Assembly (NCBI RefSeq): GCF_012489685.1
Contig: NC_080043.1
Coordinates: forward strand, 43,105,127 to 43,169,126
Source: Lotus japonicus
Taxonomy: Eukaryota > Streptophyta > Magnoliopsida > Fabales > Fabaceae
Direction of reading: 5' to 3'
DNA length: 64,000 bases
Shown here: positions 46,601 through 57,115 of the stretch, one piece after another
Numbering within the stretch: position 1 is the stretch's first letter
Layout: the number at the start of each line of letters is the position of its first letter
Translations under genes and position numbers: made by a program
The notes under the pieces: model-generated
What the model was told of the DNA's origin: nothing
Database searches by the model: none
What the model saw: the letters and a program-made list of their open reading frames with translations, nothing else

Positions 46601-46976
46601 CTCTATTGATATTGGCTTTGGTGGTATTTTGAAACAAAAGGTTTTTGACAAGGAACAAATTATTGCTTTTACTTCAAAACATTGGAATCCTGCTCAACAG
46701 AATTATTCTACTGTCAAAAAAGAAGTTTTAGCAATCGTTTTATCTATTTCAAAATTTCAATCTGATTTGATTAATCAAAAATTCTTAGTCCGTGTAGACT
46801 GCAAATCTGCGAAAGAAATCTTACAAAAAGATGTCAAAAACTTAGCTTCAAAACATATCTTTGCCAGATGGCAAGCTATTTTAAGCGTTTTTGACTTCGA
46901 TATTGAATATATAAAAGGATCTAACAATTCTCTCCCTGATTTCCTCACTCGTGAATATTTGCAGGGAAGATCATAA
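46600..46976 (+). pseudogene. viral RNase H and polyprotein C-terminus
   Basis: Plus-strand frame encoding the RNase H domain of the viral reverse transcriptase: GFGGILKQ after the first acidic residue, an EVLAI segment, VDCKSAKE, and the C-terminal YIKGSNNSLPDFLTRE. It ends at TAA 46974-46976, one base before the ORF2 ATG. The polymerase that should precede it is missing; near 46600 the sequence switches to inverted polymerase DNA. Confidence 0.8.
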
Positions 46977-46977
46977 G

Positions 46978-48402
46978 ATGTCCTCCAGAGGAGGATCCTC
47001 CTCCTCCCGAGGAAGAGGAAGAAACAAAGAAAAAAGCAAAGGTATTATAATCTCTGACTCTTTAATCTTATCTGGGCCCACTGCCCATCAATCTGGACCC
47101 ACTGTCCAAAAATCTGAGCCCACTGCTCAAAACCAATCTTCACAACCAAAACAAACCAAAGCTGATTATGCTTTATCAATTCCAACTCTCCTTGCCTTCA
47201 AACAAGCAGGCCTGGATAATGTTCCTCAGGGACTCATCAATTTACCAAATAAATCTTGGGCCAGCATCGCTGATAAAGATGATGACCTAGATCTCCAATC
47301 CCTCCAATCTTTTATTGAAAGAACAAAAAGCTTAGCAACTCATGATGGAAAGAAACCAGTTGTTGTTGCCCAATCTAGCCCAGTTACCCAATCTAACCCA
47401 AAATCGGAATATTTGACCAAAACTATCTCCAAATTCCAAACCTTGATTGAACCAGAATGGTGGGACCATTCAGGAGGGAACCTCGCCAATAAAATTGGTA
47501 CTAAACTTTTCCCTGGTTATCTTGATCCAATCCACCCAAACAAAACCCAGAGATTCTATGAGTTTATCTTGGTTGATACAAACAGTGTGGATATTAAGCA
47601 TTTTAGGGATAAAAATGACAACTCCCTAATTACCCACTCCACACTCCAAATTCTCCGTGTCCTTCGTCCCACTGACTTTGGACCCAATCCAAACACCTAC
47701 AGAAAATTTTCCCAGAATTTTGACCCTATAGGTTTTAATTATTGGGATTACATCAAAGCTTGGGAATTTACAATCCTTGGCCTGCAAAACCAAAATTTCA
47801 AGCATTCTTGGCTCATTTACTTCAAATGGACCAACAAATATTCCTTTCCAATTTGGTTCCATTCTTGGTGGAGCTTCTTTGGTCCAACTACTGAAATCTT
47901 TCCCCCTGAAGTTCTGGAGGGATACAATCTTTTCCTGAAACATTGGGACAAAGAGTTTAACAATTATCCTGATTGTTTAAACTTTTATACAATCTTTTCC
48001 CTTTCTTGGGTATTCTCTTGGAGGTACGGTCTTAAAGCCAAACCCCAACCAATTCTCAACAAACATGCCCTTATCAAGTGGTGGAAGGCTTTTGATGCTT
48101 CCAAAGCTCACAAGGATAAAGTAATTCAATGGTTCAAAAACAACCAGAAATATCTCAAGCATGCAAGTCCGCAAACCAGCCTCTTGCTAAATCAAAAGGC
48201 CCACATCACAGCGGCCCTTGCAGGAGCTTCAACAGAAGAAGACTTGCTAAGAAATCTTCAATCTGCTCTTCAATTATTGAAGGAACCAATTAAGCAAGCC
48301 TCATCTTCAAAGGCCCCTCAACACAAAGTCTCCGAGCCATCCTCTCTTGGGTCGTCAGATTTTGTCCAAACCACAGAATCAGATGATGATGACTTCTGCT
48401 AA
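46978..48402 (+). CDS. intact viral ORF2, function unknown
   Basis: ATG at 46978 directly follows the polyprotein stop and opens 474 codons without a break. An upstream in-frame GTG exists, but the ATG after the stop fits the two-ORF Florendovirus layout. The N-terminus is Ser/Arg/Gly-rich (SSRGGSSSSRGRGRNKEK), which suggests RNA binding. A Thr/Gln-rich region follows, then a Trp- and aromatic-rich globular part (about residues 160-400, with FHSWWSFFGP and SLSWVFSWRYG). The C-terminus is Ser-rich and acidic (TESDDDDFC). No catalytic motif is visible. ORF2 proteins of this genus have no assigned role. Its intact frame beside a shattered ORF1 is notable. Confidence 0.75.
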   Translation: MSSRGGSSSSRGRGRNKEKSKGIIISDSLILSGPTAHQSGPTVQKSEPTAQNQSSQPKQTKADYALSIPTLLAFKQAGLDNVPQGLINLPNKSWASIADKDDDLDLQSLQSFIERTKSLATHDGKKPVVVAQSSPVTQSNPKSEYLTKTISKFQTLIEPEWWDHSGGNLANKIGTKLFPGYLDPIHPNKTQRFYEFILVDTNSVDIKHFRDKNDNSLITHSTLQILRVLRPTDFGPNPNTYRKFSQNFDPIGFNYWDYIKAWEFTILGLQNQNFKHSWLIYFKWTNKYSFPIWFHSWWSFFGPTTEIFPPEVLEGYNLFLKHWDKEFNNYPDCLNFYTIFSLSWVFSWRYGLKAKPQPILNKHALIKWWKAFDASKAHKDKVIQWFKNNQKYLKHASPQTSLLLNQKAHITAALAGASTEEDLLRNLQSALQLLKEPIKQASSSKAPQHKVSEPSSLGSSDFVQTTESDDDDFC

Positions 48403-48974
48403 GTTTGTCGTCTTGTAATCATTTTTATTCTGTAATAATTCAATTTTTGTACTGTAGCAAATAGTAAAATTGACTTTTTACTGTAGCAAATAGTGCCAGT
48501 CAAATAGTACCGTCTACCGGAACTATTCAACCGGAACTATTCAAACAGTGCCCAATCTTTTCTTTAAATAGGCTCATTCTGAACCTTGTTAAAGGGAGTT
48601 TTGTAAGAGCTTAGATAGAGAGTTTAGAGAGAGAAACACTGAGAGAATTCCTTCTGTAAGTTCTCCTTCAGTTTTCCTTTCTTTCAATCTTTTCTGTTTT
48701 TAAGTTTAAGTTTTTCAGTTTTTAAGTTTCAGTTTTGTAATCTATGTTTATGTAATATATATCTTGTTCAAGTTTTATTTTCCTGTTTATGGAAGGCTGA
48801 GCCTCCTGTTTTAATTCCTGTTTTTATTTTTCTGTTTATGGAAGGCTAAGCCTCCTGTTTTAATTCCTGTTTTAATTTATGCAATTTAATTTTCTGCAAA
48901 AAGCCCCTCCGTGGTGGCGTCCTACTTCTCTTAATCCTCTTCTCATCCCCCTCCTTCTGCTTCCGACCCCCTCT
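48403..48974 (+). promoter_or_regulatory. viral promoter and leader region
   Basis: A TTTAAATA box at 48563-48570 lies about 400 bp before the primer site. It is preceded by repeated short words (TACTGTAGCAAATAGT twice at about 48450-48495; CCGGAACTATTCAA twice at about 48518-48546) that may be enhancer elements. A CT-rich leader follows, with a 56-bp tandem duplication (about 48783-48868, TTTATGGAAGGCT in each copy). Promoter role is inferred from position. Confidence 0.6.
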
Positions 48975-48986
48975 TGGTATCAGAGC
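48975..48986 (+). promoter_or_regulatory. tRNA-Met primer-binding site (plus copy)
   Basis: TGGTATCAGAGC. It is followed at once by AAAACTCGTACTTCTACTC, a match to coat-protein DNA at 44212-44230, after which host-type sequence starts near 49007. That patch is probably the repair scar at the right integration border. Confidence 0.88.
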
Positions 48987-49209
48987 CAAAAACTCGTACT
49001 TCTACTCCCTAATTAGAATTCTGAGTAAAGATGTTTCAATAGTCAATATACAACATGTTTTAATGCTATTTTTCATCAAGCCCTTATGTCTACTTAATTT
49101 TGTAGTACTATTTGTGTTAAGTTGTATATGCTATATTATTTTATGTTCTTCTTACATATGGATGATTAAATTTGGCTACCGCATGCAGAATTTAATCTTA
49201 AATGACCCG

Positions 49210-49923
49210 ATGGGAGCAAAATCAAAGATTAAAAAGTTGTTCGGGTTTGGAAAGAAAGGTGCTAGTTATTCTAGGGATGATACACAAGTTTCACAAGTTT
49301 CATCGGAGGACGGCGACTATGAAACCAGGGATTAACGAGTAATATGCGCTTATCCAACACCTCCTATTCAAAGTTCTACACATATTCATAGAGAAGAAAC
49401 AGGGATAGTATATGCATATTCCCCTCCTCAAGAAGGAGACCCTCAAGGAATGGACTCTTCGTACAATCCCTATCTTGATCCATACTATGCTCAAGAAAGA
49501 GCTTCTTCATATTATCCTCAACCAAACTATCCTCAAGGAGGAAGCTCTTCATACTATCCTCATGAAGGAACGTCATCATACAATCCTCAATCATACTATC
49601 CTCAAGGTGGAAGCTCTTCGTACTATCCTCAAGAAGGAAGCTCTTCGTACTATCCTCAAGAAGGAAGCTCTTCGTACGGAAACTATCCTCAAGAAGGAAA
49701 CTATCCTCAAGATGGAAGCTCTTTGTATGGAAACTATCCTCAAGATGGAAGCTCTTCGTACGGAAACTATCCTCAAGATGGAAGCTCTTCGTATGGAAAC
49801 TATCCTCAAGATGGAAGCTATCCTCAAGATGGAAGCTCTTCATACTATCCTTACCAAGGAACTTCTTCAAACTATGGAACCTCTTCACACGATGAAAACG
49901 CAAATGGTTGTTCCATCATGTGA
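49210..49923 (+). pseudogene. YPQ-repeat protein gene with an in-frame stop
   Basis: From ATG 49210 the frame reads a short basic region (MGAKSKIKKLFGFGKKG) and a Ser/Asp stretch, then meets TAA at 49333-49335. In the same frame, coding character resumes at once and continues to a stop at 49921-49923. This second part (a Met is available at 49450) is built from Tyr-Pro-Gln-rich units such as SSSYYPQEG and SSSYGNYPQDG, about 8-11 residues each. It ends NGCSIM, a CaaX-type signal that would allow prenylation. GCATGCAG at about 49185-49192 may be a splice acceptor, so an upstream exon is possible. I do not recognise the family. One nonsense change appears to split an otherwise continuous protein of about 237 residues; alternatively, translation begins downstream. 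Confidence 0.5.
49500..49850. repeat. coding minisatellite (YPQ units)
   Basis: Repeated units such as TATCCTCAAGATGGAAGCTC, 24 to 33 bp long with in-frame length steps, make up the centre of the YPQ gene. High identity between neighbours indicates recent unit gain. Confidence 0.85.
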
Positions 49924-51524
49924 TTTGCCTATGTTAGGTTTATGAATAATTGCACTACTTTTGACAATTTTATCTTAGTTTCCTATTATTATTATTATTT
50001 TCAAGGCTTAGTTAGGTATGAGTTCTCTATAAAATAGGTTTTTTTGTTTTGTTTTGGTACCTACTACATTTATATTTTATGAGTCCTTAGTTGCAAAGAA
50101 AATAGTGGTTTTCTAGTCTTAGGTTGTTAAGAGGGTGTTTTTCCTTGTGGTTTTCCCCAACATGAGAGAGTTGTTCTCATGGTTTATTATCTATCATTAA
50201 TAATATCTTTCTCTTTTAGGAAAAAAAATAGTGGTTTTTGTTCCCTTCTAAAATTAATTCAATCCCTCACCCCTCCCATTTAACTCCAATTTTTAATGCG
50301 GTAAACATAATACCAATTGGAAAAAAATGAATTGTTACTGATAATGAACAATTTGGTAGAGCAAGAATGTAACAATAACAATAAAAATAAAAGACACGTA
50401 TCATGGTTGAATTGTCTTTAAGAATTATTTAAATATGGTTTGCACATAAAATAAAATATTAATGAAACTTAGGACACAAATCCAATTAAATAGTTATTTT
50501 TATATAAAAAAAAGGGTTTCCTATTGCCATTGTCCATTTGATTTCCAACCTCAATTTTTATGTGTTTCACCATTTAACCCAATCTTTAAGTGTTTCACCA
50601 TAACTGGTTCATTTGATTTTCTTCCACAAGCCGTAAAAAGAAGCAGTAAATGAGGTGAGAGAAACGAGTAAGTTTTAAATTAAAATAAAATAAAATTACA
50701 TAAATACCCATGATTTAAATTTTAAACTACCTTTGAAGAAGAGAGTAGCAGATTTTTGTCATAGTAAAAAAGTGTTGAATGCTAATTTACTCATTCATAA
50801 ACTCTAATTGGAGTAAGTTAGCAAAGCCCTTGAAACAAGAAATGGTCACTCATTAGGTGTTGGGCAACTCGCCAGAGTCTAATTGCATTAAGCACAACTA
50901 TAATTCAACTTTTCATAAAATTTACAATTACCATCTCAGCCTTGATTTTATTGATTTCTCTGAGGAAGATCTAGGCAAAACTTTTCACTTATGAGACACA
51001 AGTTGTTGACTTGGTTGCTACTAACAATTATGGGAGCAAACATATTGATTACTACAATTTAACCTCTACTTATCTTATTCTGATCATTAAATGAGTCATT
51101 GTCTTATCATTTATCAATATTATGATCACGAAATGAGCCCTCAAGGGATCCAACACCTTATCTTGAGACAACTAACTTGTAACTTGTATTGGAAGATATG
51201 CAGGAGGTATAGGCTTCGCGTTGGAACTAAGCATAGGAAATCCTGCTCTGCCTACATCATTGAGTGGTCCCTCAACCACGTTAACCTTCTCAGTTCTCAT
51301 ATAGGAGAGTTGGTTTTATACTTGGACCATTAACAAATTGCCCCAAGTTTAGCTTTTACTGAAATAAAGCTTAGACGCAAAACACATAAAGTTTTTGGTT
51401 AACATTCACAACATGCAAGAAAAGAGAGGGACAAGTATTGGTGAAAGATTTTGAGCTTCAATGTACCAACTTGGTTCTGCTTTTGTTTAAGAGTTTGTTA
51501 ACAACATATAAAATAGGAGGCTAT
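49924..51524. other. AT-rich spacer
   Basis: No supported gene. The first 300 bases would be the 3' UTR of the YPQ gene. A weak minus/plus CT-rich area at 50510-50600 contains two GTTTCACCAT words. Nothing else stands out. Confidence 0.45.
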
Positions 51525-51664
51525 TGTCCCCGAAGGATAGCTCAAGTGGTAAAAAGCTAGGTGCATAAGGGTTGGATGGGGTGAAGGGTCCTGGATTCGA
51601 GCTCGGATGAGAGATTAATTTACTAACATTTCTAACAACTCACAGTTGCCTATTAAAAAATAAA
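51525..51664 (+). mobile_element. tRNA-derived SINE with target duplication
   Basis: An A-box-like GATAGCTCAAGTGGTAAAAA (about 51536) and a B-box-like GTCCTGGATTCGAGCTC (about 51588) are spaced as in a tRNA-type polymerase III promoter. A short tail of A-runs ends at 51664. AAATAGGAGGCTA (about 51511-51523) before it and AAATAGGAGGCCA after it (about 51666-51678) form a 13-bp probable target duplication with one difference. Confidence 0.75.
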
Positions 51665-52054
51665 AAAATAGGAGGCCACTATGCCTTCACTGGGTGTTCA
51701 GTTTCTCTTGCAAAATTGAACTGATACTGGTCCCCTAAGCAAACCACAACTATGATGATCCTGACTCGGTCCTTTTTTCACTTTGAAATCAAAATTGGAT
51801 CAGCACTAGGGTTCTAATATAGCACATAAAATTTCTCTATAAACTTTGCAATGCATTTATAATGTCTGCAAATATCCAAAAGTGCAAGCCTCAACATTGA
51901 ACATGTGATCCTCTCTGGTAAAAATTTACATGGTATAAAATAAAAATCATCTTAAATAGAAATTTTGGCAAAAATGTTAACTGATTAAAATCTGAACAGC
52001 GCCTTCAATGGTCAGCAATTGCAGTTAACAATTTGAGGGAAAAATATCTTAAAC
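51665..52054. other. spacer
   Basis: No gene or repeat beyond the SINE target duplication at its left edge. Confidence 0.5.
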
Positions 52055-52593
52055 TCAATCCTCCTTCTCCCAGTGAATGTCAACTAAATATCTATTTAAA
52101 CGTTCGCCAAATGTCTTTGTAGAGAATGACTCAACAACATGCCTCCTAGCTTCTCTGCCCATTCTTTCTGCTCCCTAAGGATCATTTATGAGGCTAGCCA
52201 TTGCTGAAGCAAACTTTTGTGGTGTAGGATTGCAAAGGAATCTTGTTTCACCATTCTTGATTGACTCCACCGGGCCACCACTATTGCACGCAATAACAGG
52301 TTTATAAGCTGCCATTGCTTCTATAGGCACAATGCCAAAATGTTCATCCTGTATCAAAGACCTTTATGTAAAACTCTTAAGTCAACTTCTACCAATTATC
52401 AGGAATCATAATAAGGTTTCACATACCTTTGGCGTGTAAAGTACACATAGGCATTCCGAAAGAAGAGCATTCCTTTCAGCTGTAGTGCAAGATAAGATGA
52501 ATCTTATTTGGTTAGAGACCCCTTCCCTTTCAGTTAAATTTTTAAGCTCTTCTAAGTACTCCACATTCTCCTTCAACCGCTTATCAAAACCAC
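52055..52593 (-). pseudogene. ALG2: 3' end of ALG2-type mannosyltransferase, broken
   Basis: Two exons: 52427-52593 and 52055-52348, bounded by proper GT/AG sites. The first carries LKENVEYLEELKNL and SECLCVLYTPK. The second has the glycosyltransferase family 4 motif with two glutamates (DEHFGIVPIEAMAA) and ACNSGGPVES, then the C-terminal helix (HVVESFSTKTFGERLNRYL). ALG2 adds the second and third mannoses to the lipid-linked oligosaccharide on the cytosolic ER face. An in-frame TAG at about 52174-52176 (after LINDP) cuts off the last 40 residues, and the T in GETRFLC replaces the usual Gly. No 5' exons occur between here and the MULE at 52795 or further upstream in the window, so only the C-terminal third survives. 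Confidence 0.8.
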
Positions 52594-52794
52594 CTGGAAC
52601 GATTTATGAAAATAGATTTTGTAGTCTAATTTTGAGGGATGTTTGGCCCTTCGGCTCTCAATGAGGCTAAATTCAAGAAGAAGCGCAATGACAAAATGGT
52701 CTTTCAGAGTTTAAAAGAAGGTTCTTCCAGGCCTCGTGGGCAAGGAAGGATCTATTTACAAGCTAATGCGGGCAAGTGCCCCACAATAATTTAA

Positions 52795-54321
52795 GGTTTA
52801 AATAAGTTTTTGGTCCCTATCCTTTACAAAATGCATGGTTTTCGTCCCTCGCCGGAGCAAAGGTGGGTTTTAGTCCCTAATCTTTGCCAAAAGGTTTGGT
52901 TTTCATCCCTCCGGAGCTCTGGGTCAACGCCGGAGCTCCGATAGCCCATGTGGCATAGCCACGTGGGATTAATGAGCTGACGTGGAATTTTTTTCATTTA
53001 AATAATAAAAAAACCTAATTAATCTAAATAACTAATCCCTAATTAATTTCATAACTAAATTAAATAAAAACATTAAAAAGGGGAAAAGGAGAGAAGATTA
53101 GGGATCTGATGATGCAAGAAGATTGGGATTTTAGATCTTGATCTATGAAGCATTCTCCCACCCTTCTTGCTGCTCCAAGAGGAAGAAGACCCTGTAAATC
53201 CCCTCCACCAACAACTCCATCACGCCATCCGAACCTCCATATCCTTCCATCACCACATCGTCGACGGTGAGCCAAGCCTCAACCTCTCGGATCTCCTCCA
53301 TGGCTTTCTACTCCTTTGGCACCACCTATGATATGCGCTCACACTACTGGGGGAACCACAGTGACGTCGACCTCTTCGCAGCCTGGAGCCACCGTGCAGC
53401 AATCGATCCTTCTATCACTGCCAGGCACCTTGCTTCGCCGCTATTATCGTTCGCCTTCTCAATTTCTTTGCATTATTCCAAACCCACAGAGGCACTGAAG
53501 AACATATCTGGGTTGGGGTTTTGGGGTTGGTTCAGTGTGGGTGTGGTTGGGGTGGTGGATCCGTATGTGTGGTGGCTTTGGTTTTTTTGCAAGGGCTGAA
53601 GTTGTTGGGTTTTATTATGGGATTTGCAGATATGGAATGGTTACTGCTATGTCCTATGGGTATCTTTGAGAGGTTTGGTAAAGAGATGTTAATATCTTAT
53701 TAATAACATATTTGATTTGTTGGTGTCTCATAAGATAGAAGTTCAAATGTTAATGTTTTCTGTTTGTTAGGAGATACCGATGCTTATCGCTTTGCATCTT
53801 CAAGTTCAAGTCTGATTTTTTTTCCATGAATCCTAACTCCTCTGTATTGATACAATATAAAAATTTGTTCCTGCTATCTTCTTGCTATTTGCCTCATTCG
53901 ATTTATTATTTGGGCTTGAAGTAGAAGGTTGATTTATAGTGCTACTGGTGGCTTGATAGAAGGTTTTTTTCTGGGTTTGTTGAAGATGAGGATGAAGAAG
54001 CATTGGTTTTTTTTTTTTTGGCTTGATGGAGATGAATATGAAGATTAATGATGAAGAGCAAAATCTGGGTTTTTAATGAAGAAATCATGGAGATAAAGAG
54101 ATTTGTAATTGATAATTAGGTGAATGATTTAATTAGGTGAAAGATTACTTAGGTTAATTTCTTTTTTTTAATTTAAATGAAAATAAAAATAACACCTGGC
54201 TTCATTAATCCCACGTGGACATGCCACATAGGCCACTGGAGCTCCGGCGTTGACCCAGAGCTCCGGAGGGATGAAAACCAAACCTTTTATAAAGGATAGG
54301 GACCAAAAACTTATTTAAGCC
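52795..54321. mobile_element. non-autonomous MULE, 9-bp target duplication
   Basis: TIRs start GGTTTAAATAAGTTTTTGGT at 52795 and mirror to GGCTTAAATAAG at 54321. Perfect ATAATTTAA copies flank it (52786-52794 and 54322-54330). The left TIR has an extra internal stretch of about 55 bp, a partial duplication of GTCCCT-type sequence. The interior has a GC-rich block (53180-53480) with open frames on the plus strand but no recognisable domain, probably captured sequence. It may have cut the ALG2 gene from its 5' exons, although it lies 200 bp outside the surviving exon. Confidence 0.92.
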
Positions 54322-54382
54322 ATAATTTAACAATATATATAAATAAAGTGTACTAATTACCACTACTAAATGTTTACATTGG

Positions 54383-54564
54383 GTTAATGGTCAAATTAGT
54401 CCATGATTTTGTATGTGAGTTTGATTTTAGTCCCTTTGGGGAAAATTAACGTTTAGTGGCGGTCATTTTACTGACTGTTTTTTACCGCCACTAAATGTCA
54501 TTTTTCCTTAGAGGAACTAAAATCAAACTCGCTGACGAACTCCGGGACTAATTTGACCATTAAC
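54383..54564. mobile_element. 182-bp MITE-like inverted-repeat element
   Basis: GTTAATGGTCAAATTAGTCC at 54383 and its exact complement ending at 54564. The centre has a second inverted pair (TTTAGTGGCGGT and ACCGCCACTAAA). No clear target duplication, so the family is undecided. Confidence 0.7.
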
Positions 54565-54954
54565 ACTTTTATATTTTAACATTACATGATGATGTATATG
54601 CGTGTATATATTGCCCCCACAACTTTAATTTTCTGAATGCTCGTTGGCGACCAAAGAAGCAAAAGTACACATGTTATGGTGCCATTACTACATAGTACAT
54701 ACTACTCATGCATAGGAGTTAAAGTTGCATTATCGGATGTAAGAAAATGTCATTTCATAAAGTAACAAGAGCTTGTGATAGGGAAAATACTATAGAAAGC
54801 GTATGGTTTTGTTTCTTTTTCCTTTGCTACTTAAGTTTACATATGCCATATAGGCATAAAAAGTTTACATATAGGCATATAGCCATGAGTTCAAATTAAA
54901 GAAAAGCTTAACTGAAACACAAAACATAGAGTATATACATATTAATTAAACCAT

Positions 54955-56098
<1,144 letters not shown>

Positions 56099-56188
56099 TT
56101 CCTATTTGGAAGAGAATCCTTAATTGCTAAGGTGTGTGTTGGAGGGATAGTTGTGAAGTGATATGCATTGAAGGCATGGCTCTGGTAG

Positions 56189-56196
56189 TTTATATA
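56189..56196 (-). promoter_or_regulatory. TATA box of the protease gene
   Basis: TATATAAA on the minus strand, 91 bp before the ATG at 56098, a normal plant distance. Confidence 0.7.
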
Positions 56197-56475
56197 GAGA
56201 TTAAAAGCTTTGGATTAAGGAACTATGAATCTGAATTTGCATTGTTGTTTTCGTTTGAAGATTCCATGCCACGGCAAATTGCTTAAGATTTAGATGGGTA
56301 CATCATCTTATTTATTTTCTATTAATTTTTTTATGATACTTTTATGAACAGGGTAACTTGTGTTCTATTCCGTCTAAACTGCGTTCCTACTATGTCAAAA
56401 TTCATTTAAATAATGACTTAAGTTTCATTATCTCCGTTAGAAAACAAAATAGCGACCAAGCAAGGATAAATTATA

Positions 56476-56789
56476 CTCCCTCGGGTCCTTTTTATAAGAA
56501 ACACTTTGGAGATTTTTCTTGGTCCTTTTTATAAGAAACACTCTTATAAAATTAAGTCAAATAATCAATATCAATGCAAAGGGACTTATTCCCAATAAAA
56601 AAATATGGAGGGAAATTGCAAGCACCCAATAGGTATGATCAATATTTATGGTAATTAGCATGATTGTTCTTGTAAAAAGGAAAAAACATCATTGGAATTA
56701 AGCATAGTAGTTAATTTTATAAAAAATATTAGTTTCCTTGGTTTGTGTGATTTTGTCCAAATTTTTCTTATAAAAAGGACCGGAGGGAG
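56476..56789. mobile_element. Stowaway-type MITE in the protease promoter
   Basis: CTCCCTCGGGTCCTTTTTAT at 56476 mirrors ATAAAAAGGACCGGAGGGAG ending at 56789, flanked by TA on both sides (56474-56475 and 56790-56791). The left TIR is partly duplicated (GGTCCTTTTTATAAGAAACA occurs twice). CTCCCTCC termini with a TA target fit Tc1/mariner-type Stowaway elements. It sits about 280 bp upstream of the protease TATA box. Confidence 0.88.
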
Positions 56790-56959
56790 TAACGGGGCAT
56801 GTTTTTCAAATTACAGAAGATGCTTTATGAGTTTTATTCAGATTTGAAGAGCCTAACATGATATATTGAGATGGTGATTAAATTCCCTTAGACAGACGGA
56901 TGTTCATTAAGGTAAAATTCCTTAATATTTGTGTTATTCATTGTGAGCGCATCTTATTT

Positions 56960-57115
56960 AATTGAGACATTAATCTCCGGTCACCGCATATACTCGCACT
57001 AAACGGTAAACAACTAATCGCGAAATGTGCTCAATTTTCATGATTAATAACGAACTCTCAACCTCATGGTTAATGAATGAGGTGAGCAACCACTACACCA
57101 CACTTCGTAGTTCCT
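56960..57115 (-). mobile_element. tRNA-derived SINE
   Basis: On the minus strand, TGGTGTAGTGGTTGCTCACC (A box) is followed about 30 bases later by AGGTTGAGAGTTCG (B box), a spacing and wording seen in common plant SINEs. Ends are approximate; I found no clear target duplication. Confidence 0.6.

Larger units (their letters stand above)
43473..49006. mobile_element. rearranged endogenous caulimovirid (Florendovirus-like)
   Basis: A mosaic of pararetroviral DNA. The plus strand carries the coat-protein region (43539-45030), RNase H (about 46600-46976), a second ORF (46978-48402), a promoter/leader and a tRNA-Met primer site (48975-48986). The minus strand carries movement-protein starts (43473-43538 and 45030-45311), a leader and a second primer site (45717-45728), coat-protein C-terminal sequence (about 45898-46487) and a polymerase scrap (about 46515-46600). 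There is no integrase and no protease, and most of the polymerase is absent. The primer site, the zinc knuckle in the coat protein, the absence of integrase and the two-ORF layout with ORF2 starting right after the polyprotein stop fit Caulimoviridae, genus Florendovirus most likely. The locus cannot express a whole polyprotein. Confidence 0.82.

Noticed and set aside
43473..49006. LTR retrotransposon interpretation of the viral locus
   Set aside because: The primer site also occurs in Copia elements, but no integrase or paired LTRs with TG..CA ends were seen. The repeated leader copies are inverted rather than direct, and the zinc-knuckle coat protein plus ORF2 fits Caulimoviridae.
49376..49945. 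Long frames on the other strand and frame over the YPQ repeats
   Set aside because: They are shadows of the in-frame minisatellite: a repeat unit whose length is a multiple of three opens several frames at once.
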